The translations under genes were made by a program, and so were the position numbers. DNA of 64,000 nucleotides, taken from the NCBI RefSeq assembly GCF_009937975.1, contig NZ_AP018441.1:5642001-5706000 (forward strand), in the 5' to 3' direction. Shown in pieces: positions 25,902 through 35,172 of the stretch (position 1 is the first letter of the stretch; each line of letters starts with the position of its first letter). The notes below the pieces were generated by a model. That model was given only the letters and a program-made list of their open reading frames with translations, did no database searches and was not told the origin of the DNA. The DNA is from Undibacterium sp. YM2. GTDB lineage: Bacteria > Pseudomonadota > Gammaproteobacteria > Burkholderiales > Burkholderiaceae_D.

Positions 25902-26546
25902 ATGTATACTCTTTACTATTGCCCTGGCACCGCCAGCATGGTCGTTCATCTGGCACTACTGGAAATTGGCGCTGCCCATGAATTGAAACTCGTCGATGTA
26001 GAAAAAAACCAGCAAAAAGATCCCGATTATCTGCGTCTGAATCCAAATGGTGTCGTGCCTACCCTGGTCATCGATAACCGCCCTTATCTGGAATCCGCCG
26101 CCTTGTTGATGCTGCTGGCAGAGCGCCACCCGGAAGCTGGCCTTGCACCCGCCGCTGGCACCGTTGAACGCGATCTGTGGCGGCAGTGGATCATCTTCAT
26201 CAGCGGCAGCCTGCAATCGGCATTCCGTGCCTGGTTTTATCCGGCTGAACTGGGTTTTACCGAGCATAGTGAAGCCAGCAAAGCGGCCTTGCAAAAACGT
26301 ATCGCAGCCATCTGGGACCAGCTTGACCTGCACCTGAGCAAGAATGGCCCCTATCTGCTCGGCGAGACTTTTTCCGGCGCAGATTTGCAATTGACCATGC
26401 TGATGCGCTGGTCACGCAATATGCCACGTCCGGCAACGCAATGGCCAGCCTTGAACAAACTCGCGCAACTGATCATCGCCCGCCCTAGCTGGCAAAAGAT
26501 GGTGCGCATCGAAGGCCTGGAAACCTGGCCTAAAACCAGTAATTAA
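25902..26546 (+). CDS. Glutathione S-transferase family protein
   Basis: A 214-residue two-domain GST: a thioredoxin-like N-terminal half with the glutathione-site block LNPNGVVPTLVIDNRPYLESAALLM (Pro and Glu-Ser contact residues), and an all-helical C-terminal half with GETFSGADLQLTMLM. Substrate unknown. AAGGA precedes the ATG. It is followed at 9 bases by the spermidine-synthase-like gene, suggesting a two-gene unit. Confidence 0.93.
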   Translation: MYTLYYCPGTASMVVHLALLEIGAAHELKLVDVEKNQQKDPDYLRLNPNGVVPTLVIDNRPYLESAALLMLLAERHPEAGLAPAAGTVERDLWRQWIIFISGSLQSAFRAWFYPAELGFTEHSEASKAALQKRIAAIWDQLDLHLSKNGPYLLGETFSGADLQLTMLMRWSRNMPRPATQWPALNKLAQLIIARPSWQKMVRIEGLETWPKTSN

Positions 26547-26555
26547 TTCCTCCGC

Positions 26556-27350
26556 ATGCAAAAGACTGCTCTTAATCTGTACAAGGCGACTCAGGCAGCG
26601 ACCATGGACTTGCCCGAGGTCACCATCGCCGAGCACCTTGGTGTACGCACCCTGCATCTGTCTTCTGATGCGATACAGGGTGCCATGCGCATGGCCGTGC
26701 CTGACCAGATAGAGCTGGAATATGTGCAGCAAATGATGATGTGGATGCTGTTCAAATATAAACCGCAGCACGTTGTGCAACTGGGCCTGGGTGCAGCCGC
26801 GCTGACCAAGTTCTGTTACCGCAATTTTCCACAGGCCAGGGTCACTGCGATAGAACTGAACCCCAAGGTCATCGCCACCTGCCACCAGCATTTCAAACTA
26901 CCGGTCAACGATGAACGCCTGCAAGTGCTGTGCATGAATGCGCTGGACTATGTCAACAACAGCGCCAACCACGGCCAGGCTGATGTCTTGCAAATTGATT
27001 TGTATGATGCCGCTGCCGAAGCCCCGGCACTCGGCAGCGCCGCGTTCTACCAGGCCTGTGCCAATTGCCTCAGCGATGATGGCATGCTGACCGTGAACCT
27101 GTTTGGCAATCCACAAAATTACCGCGCCAACTGCAATGCCAATATTGCTGCCTTGCAAGAGGCTTTTGATGCCGTGGTCTGGCTGCCACTGGTGCACGAT
27201 GCCAACACGGTGGCCATCGCCTTCAAACAAGCCCCGTCAGTCGATTTTGAAGACTTGTATGAACGCGCAACGGCAATACGCCTGGCCTGTAAATTACCGG
27301 CTGCAAAATGGGTGAATGGTTTGAAGGCCTGGATGGCGGAACACACCTAA
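26556..27350 (+). CDS. Spermidine synthase-like protein
   Basis: A 264-residue class I methyltransferase-fold protein of the spermidine synthase superfamily. It has a Rossmann glycine motif (VVQLGLGAAALTKF), an acidic ribose-binding residue in AIELNPKV and the aspartate stretch VLQIDLYDA. True spermidine synthases have a GGGDG motif and conserved aminopropyl-acceptor residues that I do not see clearly. It may therefore be one of the many paralogues with a different, unknown activity. Its stop overlaps the stop of the convergent VWA gene. Confidence 0.82.
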   Translation: MQKTALNLYKATQAATMDLPEVTIAEHLGVRTLHLSSDAIQGAMRMAVPDQIELEYVQQMMMWMLFKYKPQHVVQLGLGAAALTKFCYRNFPQARVTAIELNPKVIATCHQHFKLPVNDERLQVLCMNALDYVNNSANHGQADVLQIDLYDAAAEAPALGSAAFYQACANCLSDDGMLTVNLFGNPQNYRANCNANIAALQEAFDAVVWLPLVHDANTVAIAFKQAPSVDFEDLYERATAIRLACKLPAAKWVNGLKAWMAEHT

Positions 27351-28552
27351 GCCGCTCGCGTAGTAACTATGCCCGCCTCTGCCGCCCATTGCTCCAGGTT
27401 CTGGCGTTTGATGGCGGCTGCCATCAGGTCAGGGAATAAATCCGGCGTGCAGGCAAAGCAATGCGCCCCCATGGCCGTCAGTGTGGCGGCGTTGTGGTGG
27501 TCATAGGATGGTGCGCCATTATCATCAAGTGCCAGCAGGCAAATCACGCTGACGCCATTGCGTATCATGCTGGCTGCCCTTTGCAGCATTTCCTTGTTAT
27601 TGCCGCCTTCATACAAATCACTGATGAGGACGAAGATGGTTTCCCTTGGTCTTTGCACCAGCCCCTGACAATAAGCCAGTGCCCGGTTGATATCGGTACC
27701 GCCACCGAGTTGCGTGCCAAATAAAACCTCTACCGGGTCACTCAATAAATGGCTTAAATCCATGACCACGGTATCGAATACCACGACAGAAGTGCTGACT
27801 GATTTGATACTGGCCAGCACCGCACCAAACACACTGGCATACACGACCGAGGGTGCCATGGAACCGCTCTGGTCTATGCACAGGACGATATCGCGCAAGG
27901 ACTGGCCCTTGCGGCCAAAACCTATGCGCGTCTCAGGGATGATGGTCTGGTAGTCATGCTGGTAATGCCTGAGATTGGCCTTGATGGTACGCATCCAGTC
28001 TATCTCGTTGTGGCGTGGCCTCAGGTTACGTACCGCACGCTGCAGACTGCCGGCCACGGCCTGGCGCAATGGCGTGCCCAGCTTTTTCTCCAGTTCCTGC
28101 ACCACCTTGGCAACCACCTGGCGCGCAGTCGCCTTGGTTTTGTTGGGCATGACACGGTTCAGGCTCAGCAGGGTGGCGACCAGATGCACATCCGCCTCTA
28201 CGGCCTGCAACATTTCTGGCTCCAGCAGCATTTGCTGCAAACCCAGGCGATCCAATGCATCCCGCTGCATGACTTGCACGACAGAAGAAGGGAAATAATC
28301 ACGGATATCTCCCAGCCAGCGTGCGACGCTGGGCGCGGATGAACCCAGGCCAGCACGCTTGCCTGACTGTTGCTCATTCGGCTCATAAAGAGCGTTTAAA
28401 GCACGGTCTATGGCCAGGTCTTGCTGCGACAGGTCTGAGCCAGCTTGCTCAGCCTCGCTGCCCAGTACCAGTCGCCAGCGACGCAGGTTTTCTGCTGAAC
28501 TTACTGTTGCATTTTCTATTAAATTTTCTGTTAACTTCGGCTCATTACTCAT
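27347..28552 (-). CDS. VWA/MIDAS protein of a MoxR-VWA operon
   Basis: A 401-residue protein whose C-terminal half is a von Willebrand A domain with an intact metal site: DQSGS (227-231), the threonine in GGGTDINRAL and the aspartate in LISDLYEGG. The first 200 residues are helical and unassigned. VWA proteins paired with MoxR ATPases act as adaptors or substrates in chaperone-like assembly or metal insertion. It is the last gene of a five-gene operon and overlaps the DUF5682 gene by ATGA. No signal peptide, so cytoplasmic. Confidence 0.92.
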   Translation of the reverse strand: MSNEPKLTENLIENATVSSAENLRRWRLVLGSEAEQAGSDLSQQDLAIDRALNALYEPNEQQSGKRAGLGSSAPSVARWLGDIRDYFPSSVVQVMQRDALDRLGLQQMLLEPEMLQAVEADVHLVATLLSLNRVMPNKTKATARQVVAKVVQELEKKLGTPLRQAVAGSLQRAVRNLRPRHNEIDWMRTIKANLRHYQHDYQTIIPETRIGFGRKGQSLRDIVLCIDQSGSMAPSVVYASVFGAVLASIKSVSTSVVVFDTVVMDLSHLLSDPVEVLFGTQLGGGTDINRALAYCQGLVQRPRETIFVLISDLYEGGNNKEMLQRAASMIRNGVSVICLLALDDNGAPSYDHHNAATLTAMGAHCFACTPDLFPDLMAAAIKRQNLEQWAAEAGIVTTRAA

Positions 28553-30858
28553 GCATTTGCTCCCGGCTGATCATCATGCAAAGTCTTGCCTAATATAGCC
28601 TGTAATACCGGTATCACCAGTCTTGCCCTGCTCTGGTCAAGCGCAGTGTCGGTATGTAGCGTCACTGCTGCTGCGCCCTTGCTGGCGACAGCGCGCTCAC
28701 CGAGTTGATAGCGCTCGGGTCCGGCAAAACTGGAGAAGGTACGGCGCAGCAAGGGCAAGAGTTCAATAAAGGTTTCTGCACCAAGACTGGCCATCCAGGA
28801 ATTGATCAACTGCCATAGCATGTCATTGTGTATCAGCAAGGCACCGCTGCCTTGCAAGAAGCCTTCTATCCAGTGCGCAGTCAGCAGAGGCGTCTGCGCA
28901 TGGGAACAATGTACCGCCAGTTGCTGGCCAGCCTGCTCTTCGCTCCACTGCCCTTGCTCAGTCAGTATGCGGGCACAGCGTCCAGCGATCAGGCCATGTG
29001 AACTCTCCTGCCTTGCAGTCTGTACCAGCGAGGCAAACCAGTTGTTCAGGTAATCCTCATTCTGCAGCATGCGCACAGCCTGGTCGGCGGCGATGAGGTC
29101 CTTGACCATTTGTGCTGCAGGTTCATCAGCCAGGCCTCTGGCACCAACTGGCAGGGCAATACAGATGCGGCTCAGCAGCTTGCTGACTACCAGTTCCATT
29201 GCCGCTGTATCGGTATTACGTACATTGCCATAACGCATGGCATTCGCCAGCGCTGGCAATGCCGCCAGCATATAGCCAAGATCAGGAGTCAGGGCACTGA
29301 CCTCCTCTAGCCTGCGCATGACGTCATGCAGGGCCATGCCGAGATTGGCGAGCAATACCCGTTCTACCAGTTTGGTCAGTTCCGGCAAAGTCTGTGCCCG
29401 TCTTGCCATGTCGATGACATAGGCACTGGCTGCAGTTTCCAGCGTGCTGCCCCAGATATTCGCTTCTATGAGCTTGATCGCAAAATCAGGTTGCCATTCC
29501 AGCCGCCATGCTTCATGAAAGGTGCCGGTTTTGCCGCGCAAGTGCTGGCGCTTGCCCCAGTCTATGCCCAGCAGGGAAAGACGGTAGAGCAGATTACTTT
29601 TTTCCAGATGCGCCGCTTCGCGCAAATCCAGTTCAAGATCAGTGCTGTCTGCACGCACTGCCATGCGGAATTTCTTTTGCAGCAAGGCGACGTTTTGCGG
29701 CAGCGGCAAGTTCGGTGCATCTGCAGGCACGGCACCGAGCCTGTCATTGAGTAGCAACTCCCTGCGTATCAGGCGCAGCGGTGCATCACTGTCATAACAA
29801 AACACGGCACGCGTGGCTTCCATGATTTCATCAAGGCCAGGACGATGACGGTCACGCAGTGCTGCCAGCGTATCTGCCAGGCGTGTGGCCTCAATAATAT
29901 GGGCCGATGAGGCATCAAGATCATGCTTGCGCAGCAAATTCGCCACGTCACTCAACCAGAATAAAACCGCCTGCTCTGGCTGATGCCATAAATGATGATA
30001 CCAGCCAGGTGCCTCGACACCTGCACCATAGCCACTGGCAAATGCCAGCCTGCCATAGCTCCAAGGTGTCCAGGTGGCAGCAACTTTTACCTTGTCCAGC
30101 CCCTTGAGGATGTCAGCATCGTGTTTCGCGGTCGGCATCCTGGCCAGTGCAGGCACATGATACGCGCCACAAACAACGGCAATTTTTTGATAACCGGCTT
30201 TTTCCGCCTGACGCAGCATTTGCCGCATATAGGCTTCACGACGTACTTCAAGTTGATCCTGAAGTTGATCAGATGCCTGCGTGATTTCTGTACGCACGAC
30301 TGTCATCATCTCAGCAATTGCGGCAAACAAATCCAGGCTGTCTGTGCGCTGCTCTACCAGATGATCCCACCAGGTTTCTGTATCGGCAAAGCCAGCAGCC
30401 TGTGCCAGTACCAACAAAGGATCGGCGCGCACCAGGCGAGCCTGCAGATCCAGCTCCTGAACGGACGCTACTTCTGCATTCTCTTCTTCATTCTCATCTT
30501 CTTCGCCTTCATCTTCCTCTGAAGCCTCGCTTTTTTCTGCAGGCAGCAGACGGAATGCCTGCGGCAAGTCACAGAACTGCACAGGGATATTCCCGGCCAC
30601 GGCAAATTGCAATGCCTGCCATTCTGGCGAAAATGCGGCAAAAGGGTAATACACGGCATTTTGTGGTGCATCCGGCACATACAGTAAGAGCGCAACTGGC
30701 GGCTGCATTTCTGCACCGGCAACAAAGGGAATCAGATCATTCGCCTCCGGCGGGCCTTCTATCAGGATGCAATCCGGCTGCAGGGCGTGCAAAGCCTCTT
30801 TCAGGCTGCGTGCGCAACCCGGGCCATGATGGCGGATACCAAACAGGTGTGTGCTCAT
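28549..30858 (-). CDS. DUF5682 protein (TraB/ChaN-like fold)
   Basis: A 769-residue cytoplasmic protein matching DUF5682. The N-terminal block FGIRHHGPGC, the LIEGPPEAND motif and AVVCGAYHVPAL resemble the conserved His/Glu motifs of the TraB/ChaN/EreA group, which includes hydrolases and metal-binding proteins. Between them lies a very acidic insert (about 112-135, mostly Glu and Asp). The C-terminal ~400 residues are helical. It starts 54 bases after the MoxR stop (GGTGG upstream) and overlaps the VWA start by four bases. Biochemical activity is not known. Confidence 0.85.
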   Translation of the reverse strand: MSTHLFGIRHHGPGCARSLKEALHALQPDCILIEGPPEANDLIPFVAGAEMQPPVALLLYVPDAPQNAVYYPFAAFSPEWQALQFAVAGNIPVQFCDLPQAFRLLPAEKSEASEEDEGEEDENEEENAEVASVQELDLQARLVRADPLLVLAQAAGFADTETWWDHLVEQRTDSLDLFAAIAEMMTVVRTEITQASDQLQDQLEVRREAYMRQMLRQAEKAGYQKIAVVCGAYHVPALARMPTAKHDADILKGLDKVKVAATWTPWSYGRLAFASGYGAGVEAPGWYHHLWHQPEQAVLFWLSDVANLLRKHDLDASSAHIIEATRLADTLAALRDRHRPGLDEIMEATRAVFCYDSDAPLRLIRRELLLNDRLGAVPADAPNLPLPQNVALLQKKFRMAVRADSTDLELDLREAAHLEKSNLLYRLSLLGIDWGKRQHLRGKTGTFHEAWRLEWQPDFAIKLIEANIWGSTLETAASAYVIDMARRAQTLPELTKLVERVLLANLGMALHDVMRRLEEVSALTPDLGYMLAALPALANAMRYGNVRNTDTAAMELVVSKLLSRICIALPVGARGLADEPAAQMVKDLIAADQAVRMLQNEDYLNNWFASLVQTARQESSHGLIAGRCARILTEQGQWSEEQAGQQLAVHCSHAQTPLLTAHWIEGFLQGSGALLIHNDMLWQLINSWMASLGAETFIELLPLLRRTFSSFAGPERYQLGERAVASKGAAAVTLHTDTALDQSRARLVIPVLQAILGKTLHDDQPGANA

Positions 30859-30912
30859 CGTTAAGCACCACCCATGCTGATATTGCTATACGTATTCTTG
30901 ATACTCATTTTC

Positions 30913-32004
30913 TTAATGCATGACATCGCGGCAGGCACGATACAGGTCTTTCCAGCCTTCGCGCTCCTTGACCACGGTTTCCAGATATTCCAGCATGACG
31001 ATCTTGTCCTGCACCGGGTCTTTGACTATCGCGCCTACCATACTGGCTGCGATATCCGCGCCGCGCAAAGTGCCGTCACCAAAATGTGCTGCCAGTGACA
31101 TGCCATTGGCGATTACGGATATTGCCTCTGCCGCACTCAAGCTGCCGCTGGAATTTTTGAGCTTGGTCTTGCCATCTGCAGTGACGCCATCACGCAGTTC
31201 ACGGAAGATGGTGACTACCCGGCGTATCTCTTCCAGCGCCGGGATCTCGCCCGGTAATTCCAGTGCACGGCCAAGGCTGGCAACGCGGGTGGCGACGATA
31301 TTGACTTCTTCATCTGCTGTGCGTGGCAAGGGCAACACAACGGTATTGAAGCGGCGCTTGAGCGCACTCGACAATTCATTGACACCACGATCCCTGTCAT
31401 TGGCGGTAGCGATAATATTAAAGCCTTTTTGTGCCTGCACTTCTTCATTCAATTCAGAAATCGGCAAGGATTTTTCTGAGAGTATGGTGATCAGGCTATC
31501 CTGCACTTCAGTCGGAATACGCGTTAATTCTTCTACCCTGCCTATCTTGCCATCACGCATGGCACGCATGATGGGGCTAGGCACCACAGCGTCCAACGAT
31601 GGCCCTTTCGATAGCAGGTGGGCGTAATTCCAGCCATAGCGGACAGTCTCTTCACTGGTACCTGCCGTACCCTGTACGATCAGGGTAGAGTCACCGCTGA
31701 TCGCAGCGGACAAATGCTCTGCTACCCAGGATTTTGCCGTACCGGGTACACCGAGCAATAGCAGCGCCCTGTCGGTTGCGAGTGTGGCTACCGCAATTTC
31801 TATGACCCTGGCATTGCCTATGTACTTGGGAGAAATGACGACACCATTATCCAGCGTGCCGCCGAGCAGATAAGTGGCAACAGCCCAGGGCGACAGTTTC
31901 CAGCGTGGTGGCCTCTGGCGCGTATCGACGGCAGCCAGGGCTTCCAGTTCATTCGCGTATTGTTCTTCAGCGTGTTGGCGAAGTATGCTGTCATTAGTAC
32001 TCAT
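30913..32004 (-). CDS. MoxR-family AAA+ ATPase
   Basis: A 363-residue AAA+ protein. Walker A is GVPGTAKS, and the MoxR region after it includes YGWNYAHLLSKGPS and an IPTEVQDSLITILSEK helix. The Walker B acidic pair is EE (RVEELTRIP) instead of the usual DE of DEINRAP. Sensor 1 is FNIIATANDRD and the arginine finger region is SSALKRRFN. MoxR ATPases remodel or load metals into VWA-partnered complexes. It overlaps the DUF5691 gene by ATGA, so production is coupled. It is the motor of this operon. Confidence 0.93.
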   Translation of the reverse strand: MSTNDSILRQHAEEQYANELEALAAVDTRQRPPRWKLSPWAVATYLLGGTLDNGVVISPKYIGNARVIEIAVATLATDRALLLLGVPGTAKSWVAEHLSAAISGDSTLIVQGTAGTSEETVRYGWNYAHLLSKGPSLDAVVPSPIMRAMRDGKIGRVEELTRIPTEVQDSLITILSEKSLPISELNEEVQAQKGFNIIATANDRDRGVNELSSALKRRFNTVVLPLPRTADEEVNIVATRVASLGRALELPGEIPALEEIRRVVTIFRELRDGVTADGKTKLKNSSGSLSAAEAISVIANGMSLAAHFGDGTLRGADIAASMVGAIVKDPVQDKIVMLEYLETVVKEREGWKDLYRACRDVMH

Positions 32005-33608
32005 TGCTGCTCCAGAAAAGTGTGCATCATTTCGCTACGGAAGCGAAGCAATGCGAGAAAATCATCTATTGTGGTTTGCCATTTATCCCAGTGCGGATCC
32101 GCTCGTGGCCAGTCACGTTCATAGTCATGTAATTGCGCTGGATCAATGACCAGCGCCAGAGTATTCAGCACTTGTTTCAGCGACCAGAATTCTGCTGTCA
32201 ACTCATTCAGCTTATTGCGTACATGCGCCACAATCGCAATCGACAGGGCAGCAGGCAATCGCCTCTTTTGTGCTGCCACCTGCTGGAATAATTCCAGTAT
32301 GGTCCACACAGAAAAATTCGATGAAGCCTGAGCTGGTGCCAGCAATTCCATGAAGAATTCATATACAAAACCGGATTGCACATTAGCCAGTATCTTATGG
32401 ACAAAGGGCGACAGAATCGCCCTGTGCTTGCTGTCAGTGTGCATGCTCAGGCGGCTAAATTCCAGACACCAGCCTTCAAACTGCGGTGAGGTATTATCCT
32501 GCATGCCTGGTCTGGCAGACAGGGTTTGCAGTGCTGTCGCCCAGCCAGTCAGCAAGACTTGCTGGTAATCTGTCTTTGCTGCCAATGCGAATAATTGTAC
32601 CGGGCTGAGCTGCCATTTTTCTGACCAGTACAAGGGCGAGACTGCTGCGAGCATGTCCAGCAACCAGCCAGCTTTTTCACCTGTGCCGTGATAAGTGGTG
32701 CTGCCCACACCATCACGCTGCATGGCTTTATCACGTTCGAGTGGCAGGCAGACTACCAGTTCAGTATCACCGGTAATGTCCGGTCTGATGCTCAGCAAAG
32801 TATCCAGTCTGGCGCGCATGCGCAGTTCAAGCAAAGAATCTGGCAGGCTCAATAACAAAGTTTGCGCGGTTGTGCGCACTTCCTTGCGTTTATCGTCGAG
32901 TGCGCGCTCCAGAAATTCCTGATCGGCTACGCTCAAATTTTCTTTCAAACACTGTATCAGGCGTATGCGATGCTCAGGTGGCTCGGTACTCCAGACTTCC
33001 TGCAGCATGGTGAGGCCCAGTTCCGGGTCTTTGCTACGGCTGAGTCGCAATACCTCCAGCCTTTGCTCCACCGTGCCGGTTTCCCATAGCTCATCCTCAA
33101 CCAGCTCTGTATCTGCCTGCCAGTTCCAGGCCGGGTTCTGCCTTGCCAGCCATTTGCCACGCTCGCCCATGACTGCGGCGACATAGGGCCGGAAAACAGG
33201 CTGCGTGCGCCCAAGTTCCAGCATGGCAGGTAAAAATTTGTAGGGCAAATGACAGCCATACTGCCTTGCCAGGCTCAGCCATTCAAAACGCAGTTCGGGA
33301 TAAGTGCCCTGCAATAATAAAGATAATTTTGTTTCTGCCTGTTGCGGGCAAGGCTGGAGTTTTTCATCGGCGGCTATTGCAGTGGCGCGGCTGGTGATTG
33401 CCAAAGTCTGTGCCCCGGCACGCGTCCATAAGTCCAGTGCCGCGATGCGTTCCCACAGATCCGATTCGGGCATATCAGCCTGCTTTGTTGCATCAGCAAA
33501 AACGCTATCCTGCAAGGCGGCAGGCAAGTCATTCTGCGCTTGCGCTCCGGCGCGTGAAGTGCCCAGCAACAGAGATTTTTTTATGCTGGCGGTAAGCATC
33601 GACGTCAT
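32001..33608 (-). CDS. DUF5691 family protein
   Basis: A 535-residue cytoplasmic protein, largely alpha-helical. The stretch RLIQCLKENLSVADQEFLER and what follows resemble HEAT/armadillo repeats, which would suit a scaffold. I place the start at ATG 33608, which overlaps the stop of the SWIM gene as ATGA; a TTG at 33617 is less likely. It matches the DUF5691 proteins that accompany SWIM, MoxR and VWA genes in other bacteria. No catalytic motif seen. Confidence 0.85.
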   Translation of the reverse strand: MTSMLTASIKKSLLLGTSRAGAQAQNDLPAALQDSVFADATKQADMPESDLWERIAALDLWTRAGAQTLAITSRATAIAADEKLQPCPQQAETKLSLLLQGTYPELRFEWLSLARQYGCHLPYKFLPAMLELGRTQPVFRPYVAAVMGERGKWLARQNPAWNWQADTELVEDELWETGTVEQRLEVLRLSRSKDPELGLTMLQEVWSTEPPEHRIRLIQCLKENLSVADQEFLERALDDKRKEVRTTAQTLLLSLPDSLLELRMRARLDTLLSIRPDITGDTELVVCLPLERDKAMQRDGVGSTTYHGTGEKAGWLLDMLAAVSPLYWSEKWQLSPVQLFALAAKTDYQQVLLTGWATALQTLSARPGMQDNTSPQFEGWCLEFSRLSMHTDSKHRAILSPFVHKILANVQSGFVYEFFMELLAPAQASSNFSVWTILELFQQVAAQKRRLPAALSIAIVAHVRNKLNELTAEFWSLKQVLNTLALVIDPAQLHDYERDWPRADPHWDKWQTTIDDFLALLRFRSEMMHTFLEQQ

Positions 33609-34963
33609 AGGAGACAATCACTTTCAAGACTCAAGAATTGCCGATCTGTCTGTACCGAGAGTGGGGTAAAACAATAGCCATCCCATTCACCTACCAATGT
33701 CATGGGCTGACCACCACTGACGGCCTGCAATTGCCATCCATAGGCAAAGTTTTCTGGCAAGTGCAGGGCTTGCTGGTCAGGCAAAATGGCAAGCCCGCGT
33801 TCACCATCCAGTTGCAGGCGTAGCCCGGACAAACTCAGTGGCAGGCGTTCGATAAAGGGATTGGCGGCAATTGCCCTGGCATAGCTTTGCATACCTGCGT
33901 CAAATTGCGTAGCCGGGAATTGATATTCTTTAATGACGCTGACATTGCGCTGATCCTTGATCAAGGCACGCAGAGGAGCTGCCCCCGGATAAAACACCAG
34001 TTCGCCCTCAAATTCACTACCGACGGCGATAGGCCGGTCAAAGCCCTGGGTACCAACGGCATATTGCAAAAACATTGCCCACAGCCCGCTGCTCTTACCG
34101 CATAAATAGGTGATGCGTGTACGCACACGCTCGTCATCACGGGTTTTCTGCGCCACTACCTGCCAGCAATCGACTTGCCCGGCTTGCGCCAGCAAACTAT
34201 CCTGACTCTGGTTCCAGCCCAGCATGCTGCGCACATCTTCCTGCAAATCGGGTGTCAGGCTTTCTATCTTTTGATAAGCCCTGATCAGCAGATAAATGGC
34301 GGCTATTTCACGTGCCAGTTGTTCTTCCCAATCGCTGATGCTGGTTTGAAAAGCCAGCCTGCCTGCGCGTGACAGACGGCCAGCCAACGGTGCCATCTGT
34401 GCATCAACCATACGTGCTGCGATGGCATCCCACTGAGCGGTACCGGCATTACGCAAGCTTGAAAAACCTTCCCTGGCGAGATCTTCCAGCCAGGTCTGCA
34501 ATTCCTGCAAACCACGGGCAACTTTGGCCTCGCGTTTTTCTTCACGCTTTTGCGCCTGCTCTGCCTGCTGTGCAAGTTTTTCAGGCGTCAGGTTTTGCAG
34601 CTTTTCTTCTGCTGTTTCCTGTTTCTTCGTGGCGCGGGCTTCGCGGCTTTGCAACCAGTCCAGGTTCCATTGCGGTGCCGCTGTCGCAGCAAATAATTCT
34701 GCTTTTCCTGAGTACAGCAAAAACAGGCCCAGCCCATGCTTGCAAGGGAATTTACGGCTGGGGCAACTACATTTGAAAGCAGGCTCACGCAAATCTATCT
34801 GGGCGCGATAAGGGGTGGAGCCACTACCCTGGCATTCGCCCCAGACAGCAATGTCGGAATTGCCGAGATTACTCCATTTGGAGGCTGTTGCCAATGCACT
34901 GCCAGCTTTTGCTGAACTGGCATCAGGCGCGAGTGCAAGAATTTGATCGGTACTTAAAGTCAC
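33605..34963 (-). CDS. SWIM zinc-finger protein
   Basis: A 452-residue protein with a SWIM zinc-binding motif CxCx6CxH: Cys65, Cys67, Cys74 and His76 in FKCSCPSRKFPCKHG. SWIM fingers bind DNA or proteins. A Glu/Lys/Gln-rich coiled coil follows (about 115-155), then a helical middle and a mixed C-terminal domain. The start is GTG 34963 with no clear ribosome site, and no ATG lies near. It is the first gene of the five-gene operon. Its promoter should lie in 34964-35172. Confidence 0.88.
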   Translation of the reverse strand: MTLSTDQILALAPDASSAKAGSALATASKWSNLGNSDIAVWGECQGSGSTPYRAQIDLREPAFKCSCPSRKFPCKHGLGLFLLYSGKAELFAATAAPQWNLDWLQSREARATKKQETAEEKLQNLTPEKLAQQAEQAQKREEKREAKVARGLQELQTWLEDLAREGFSSLRNAGTAQWDAIAARMVDAQMAPLAGRLSRAGRLAFQTSISDWEEQLAREIAAIYLLIRAYQKIESLTPDLQEDVRSMLGWNQSQDSLLAQAGQVDCWQVVAQKTRDDERVRTRITYLCGKSSGLWAMFLQYAVGTQGFDRPIAVGSEFEGELVFYPGAAPLRALIKDQRNVSVIKEYQFPATQFDAGMQSYARAIAANPFIERLPLSLSGLRLQLDGERGLAILPDQQALHLPENFAYGWQLQAVSGGQPMTLVGEWDGYCFTPLSVQTDRQFLSLESDCLL

Positions 34964-35172
34964 TTGTTTGAGCGTAACGTTTTACTGTGTAGATTGCTGT
35001 CTTAGTTTCTGACATTCATGATCAGGTCAAAGTGCTTGCAAGGCCCTGACAGGTTCCCGCATCAACAGCACTTTTCTTGGCTCAGCATTTAATCATACTT
35101 TTATGACAAGCGGAAAATTTCAGCTTCTTCTTGCCATTTTTTCTTCACAGTAGAACCGCAATGCACGGAAAC

